Source: UBA5070 sp039798065 (lineage in GTDB: Bacteria; Fibrobacterota; Fibrobacteria; UBA5070). Taken from it: DNA of 23,832 bases. The notes below the pieces were generated by a model. That model made no database searches. It saw only the letters and a program-made list of their open reading frames with translations, and was not told the DNA's origin. The number at the start of each line of letters is the position of its first letter. Position 1 is the first letter of the stretch. A program made the position numbers and the translations under genes. The stretch is taken from the NCBI GenBank assembly GCA_039798065.1, contig JBDKGS010000024.1, forward strand, positions 1 through 23,832. The letters are read 5' to 3'. Positions 21,630-23,832 of this stretch are shown here, piece by piece.

Positions 21630-23832
21630 ATGCCTGATTTCCAGCCTTATCTGATTCTCGACGGGTCGCTACCCATCCACGCCCGTGCCGACGAGATCGT
21701 GGCGGCTATCCAGGCGCACCCGGTCGTCATCCTGGCGGGCGAGACGGGTTCGGGCAAGACCACGCAGTTGCCCAAACTCCTTTTGAAGGCGGGGTTTGGC
21801 GTCAAGCGGCCCATCGTGGTCACGCAGCCTCGCCGGGTGGCGGCGTTGTCGTTGGCGCGTCGCGTGGCGGAAGAGATGAAGGCCGATCAGACAGCTTTTG
21901 TCGGGCACAAGGTTCGGTTCGACAACCGCACGCGGCCCGAGACTAGGGTGATCTTCGCCACCGATGGCACCTTGCTGGCCGAGTTGGGGTCCGATCCCGA
22001 TCTGCGCAAGTACGACGCGATCGTCGTCGACGAAGCGCACGAACGCTCGCTCAATGTCGACTTCCTGCTGGGGGTGCTGCAACGCATCCGCAAGCGCCGG
22101 CCCGATCTGCGCATCGTGATCGCTTCTGCCACCATCGACACCGCCGCCTTCGCCAAGTCCTTCTGCGATGCAAAGGGCGTTCCCGCTCCGGTCCTGCAGG
22201 TGGAAGGGCGATCCTATCCTGTCGACGTACTCTACCGCGACGAACTCGTGGGCGACGACGACGAGGAACGCGACGACTCCTTGGCCGAACGCACCGCATC
22301 GGCTTGCCGCGACATGATGGAGATGTCGGACGGCGACCTGCTCTGCTTTTTGCCGGGCGAAAAGGAAATCCGCGAGACATTGCGCGAGCTGGAAAAGGCT
22401 CCGCCGCGCTTTACAGAAATTGTCCCGTTGTTCGGGCGGCTTTCGGCCTCCGATCAAGACAAGGTGTTCCATCCGGGCTCCAAGCGCCGCATCATCTTGT
22501 CGACCAATGTCGCCGAAACGTCGGTGACGGTTCCGCGCATCAAGATGGTGGTGGATACCGGTGTGGCCCGATTGAGCCGCTACACGCCGCGCACGCGCAC
22601 CAAGCGCCTGCAGATCGAGCCCGTCAGCCAGGCATCGGCCCGCCAACGCGCCGGTCGTTGCGGTCGTATCGCGCCCGGAATCTGTCTGCGCATGTATTCC
22701 CGCGAGGACTTCGAATCTCGCGAAGCCCAGACCGCGCCCGAAGTCCAACGCGCCGACCTTTCGGAAGTGATCTTGCGTTTGTTGGACCTGAACCTTGGGC
22801 TTCCCGAAGACTTTCCGTTCCTGGACCCTCCCGACAAGCGCCAAGTCGCCGATGGCTGGCAGTTGCTTCGCGAACTCACCGCCGTGGACGACGACGGCCG
22901 GTTGACGGAAATCGGCAAGCAGATGGCGCGACTCCCGCTGGACCCACGTTCGTCGCGCATCGTTCTGGAAGCGGCGCGCGAAAAGTGCCTGCGCGAAGTC
23001 GTGGTGCTGGCCGCAGGGCTTTCCATTCCCGATCCGCGCGAACTCCCGGAAGGCAAGGAAGACGCCGCGCGCAACGCCCAGCGCCCCTTCGCCGACCGCC
23101 AGAGCGACTTCCTCACGCTATTGAACCTCTACGAGGCCTGCCAGAAGGAAATGGGCGGCGAGGCCACCGGCAACAAGCTGCGCAAATTCTGTCAGAAGCA
23201 CTTCCTCAGCTACATGCGCATGCGCGACTGGCGGGAAGCGGTGCGACAGATTTCGTCCATGCTGGCCACAGAGCCCTCGCTGGACCCGTCGCTGCAGAAA
23301 TCGGCGGGCGATTACGGCCAGATCCACCGGTCCATCCTGGCGGGGTTTCTGTCCAATATCTGTCGACTGGACGACGAGGCCCACGCGCGCTTGAAGAAGG
23401 GCGACAAGGACGCGCAAAAGCGCATGCAGCTCCCGTACCGCGCCGCACGCGGACGCATCGCCCACCCGTGGCCGGGGTCGGTTCTGGTGCGGGCCGGATG
23501 CGACTGGATGGTGGCTGCGGAAATTGTCGAGACCTCGCGCACCTGGGCGCGCTCCAACGCCGAAGTCGATCCGCTTTGGATTGAGCAAGTGGCCGGAGAT
23601 CTGGTCAAACGCGAATACGGGACACCCTACTGGGACGACGCCAACCAGAACGTGGCCTGCGGCATGCGCGTGCTGTTGTGGGGTTTGCCGTTGGCGGTGG
23701 GTCGCCGCGGTCGCGCCAAGGACGCCGATGCGGTGGCCGCCACCGAATGTTTTTCTCGCGAAGCCCTCGTGGAAGGCAAGATCCGTGGACGATTTTCGTT
23801 CCTGGATGCCAACATCGCGTTGCGTGAACGCG
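21630..23832 (+). CDS. hrpA: HrpA-type DEAH-box RNA helicase, C-terminus cut by the window edge
   Basis: The frame is open from ATG 21630 to the window end, giving about 734 of the roughly 1300 residues usual for HrpA. Helicase motifs are in order: Walker A GETGSGKTT (37-45), TQPRRVAA (65-72), DEAH (134-137), SAT (166-168), STNVAETSVT and QRAGRCGR (about 339-346). Winged-helix and HA2-type regions follow (LNLGLPEDFPFLDPP, LPLDPRSSR), then the HrpA-specific extension. HrpA-type helicases act on RNA in translation quality control, for example rescuing stalled ribosomes in Escherichia coli. No strong ribosome-binding site precedes the start. The gene is divergent from tetR and functionally unrelated to the rest of the window. 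Confidence 0.93.
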   Translation, partial: MPDFQPYLILDGSLPIHARADEIVAAIQAHPVVILAGETGSGKTTQLPKLLLKAGFGVKRPIVVTQPRRVAALSLARRVAEEMKADQTAFVGHKVRFDNRTRPETRVIFATDGTLLAELGSDPDLRKYDAIVVDEAHERSLNVDFLLGVLQRIRKRRPDLRIVIASATIDTAAFAKSFCDAKGVPAPVLQVEGRSYPVDVLYRDELVGDDDEERDDSLAERTASACRDMMEMSDGDLLCFLPGEKEIRETLRELEKAPPRFTEIVPLFGRLSASDQDKVFHPGSKRRIILSTNVAETSVTVPRIKMVVDTGVARLSRYTPRTRTKRLQIEPVSQASARQRAGRCGRIAPGICLRMYSREDFESREAQTAPEVQRADLSEVILRLLDLNLGLPEDFPFLDPPDKRQVADGWQLLRELTAVDDDGRLTEIGKQMARLPLDPRSSRIVLEAAREKCLREVVVLAAGLSIPDPRELPEGKEDAARNAQRPFADRQSDFLTLLNLYEACQKEMGGEATGNKLRKFCQKHFLSYMRMRDWREAVRQISSMLATEPSLDPSLQKSAGDYGQIHRSILAGFLSNICRLDDEAHARLKKGDKDAQKRMQLPYRAARGRIAHPWPGSVLVRAGCDWMVAAEIVETSRTWARSNAEVDPLWIEQVAGDLVKREYGTPYWDDANQNVACGMRVLLWGLPLAVGRRGRAKDADAVAATECFSREALVEGKIRGRFSFLDANIALRER

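Larger units (their letters stand above)
178..23257. repeat. Dispersed 13-bp degenerate palindrome GACRRAWTYYGTC
   Basis: Strict copies (GACR-N5-YGTC), by left base: 178, 358, 819, 1094, 5335, 5781, 6001, 7508, 7583, 7847, 11771, 11951, 12951, 15285, 16434, 16956, 17467, 17530, 19063, 19427, 20423, 20781, 21890, 23245. Copies with one outer mismatch include 2584, 3535, 3646, 4239, 4614, 4628, 5097, 6551, 6729, 7128, 10286, 12092, 12422, 12452, 12902, 13431, 13488, 16050, 19647, 20067, 20583, 21073 and 22412. The five middle bases are mostly A/T in a GC-rich genome. Commonest forms are GACGGAATCCGTC and GACAGAATCCGTC. Nearly all lie inside genes. Positions were found by eye, and more copies may exist. 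Confidence 0.75.

Noticed and set aside
21669..22844. 391-codon minus-strand open frame
   Set aside because: It is opposite hrpA, whose plus-strand frame has all helicase motifs in order.
178..23257. LexA box, matS or HIP1 as the identity of the 13-bp palindrome
   Set aside because: The sites are far too dense and lie inside genes, unlike LexA boxes; matS has a 1-bp centre between its arms instead of 5; the sequence is unrelated to HIP1 (GCGATCGC).

Overview
The window is GC-rich DNA (roughly 60% by eye) from a Gram-negative, respiring bacterium. It encodes Tat-exported and lipid-anchored periplasmic redox proteins, a TolC/RND/membrane-fusion efflux set, and quinol-linked nitrogen-oxide enzymes. 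The gene content does not fix the phylum. The nap gene order is not the enterobacterial one, and I would guess a deep-branching lineage (for example Fibrobacterota or a deltaproteobacterium-like group), at low confidence.

Left arm (1-4450, minus strand): a periplasmic nitrate reductase operon read napD, napA, a doubled NapB-like tetraheme lipoprotein, a second tetraheme lipoprotein, and a Tat-exported iron-sulfur protein that runs off the left edge. Almost every junction is a 4-bp ATGA overlap. Middle (4543-13173): molybdenum-cofactor genes on both sides of a nitric-oxide operon. moeA-moaA (minus) lie upstream of nap; norB(qNOR)-ric-ywiC (minus) come next; moaC stands alone on the plus strand, divergent from norB; mobBA(fusion)-moaD-moaE (minus) follow. 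Together these make the molybdopterin cofactor NapA needs, reduce nitrate to nitrite, and remove nitric oxide and repair nitrosative damage. No nitrite reductase is seen inside the window.

Right arm (13291-21088, minus): tetR, a membrane-fusion lipoprotein, an RND pump, a TolC-type outer-membrane protein and a polysaccharide-flippase-like protein. Matching 27-bp inverted repeats sit at the starts of tetR and of the fusion-protein gene. A 549-bp non-coding stretch packed with hairpins and repeats separates tetR from a divergent, right-truncated hrpA-type RNA helicase gene.

The least expected signal is not a gene. A degenerate 13-bp palindrome, GACRRAWTYYGTC, recurs at least 24 times in strict form (GACR-N5-YGTC) and about as often again with one mismatch. 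It lies mostly inside coding sequence and is read in all three codon frames, so amino-acid usage does not explain it. The counts are mine by eye and should be recomputed.
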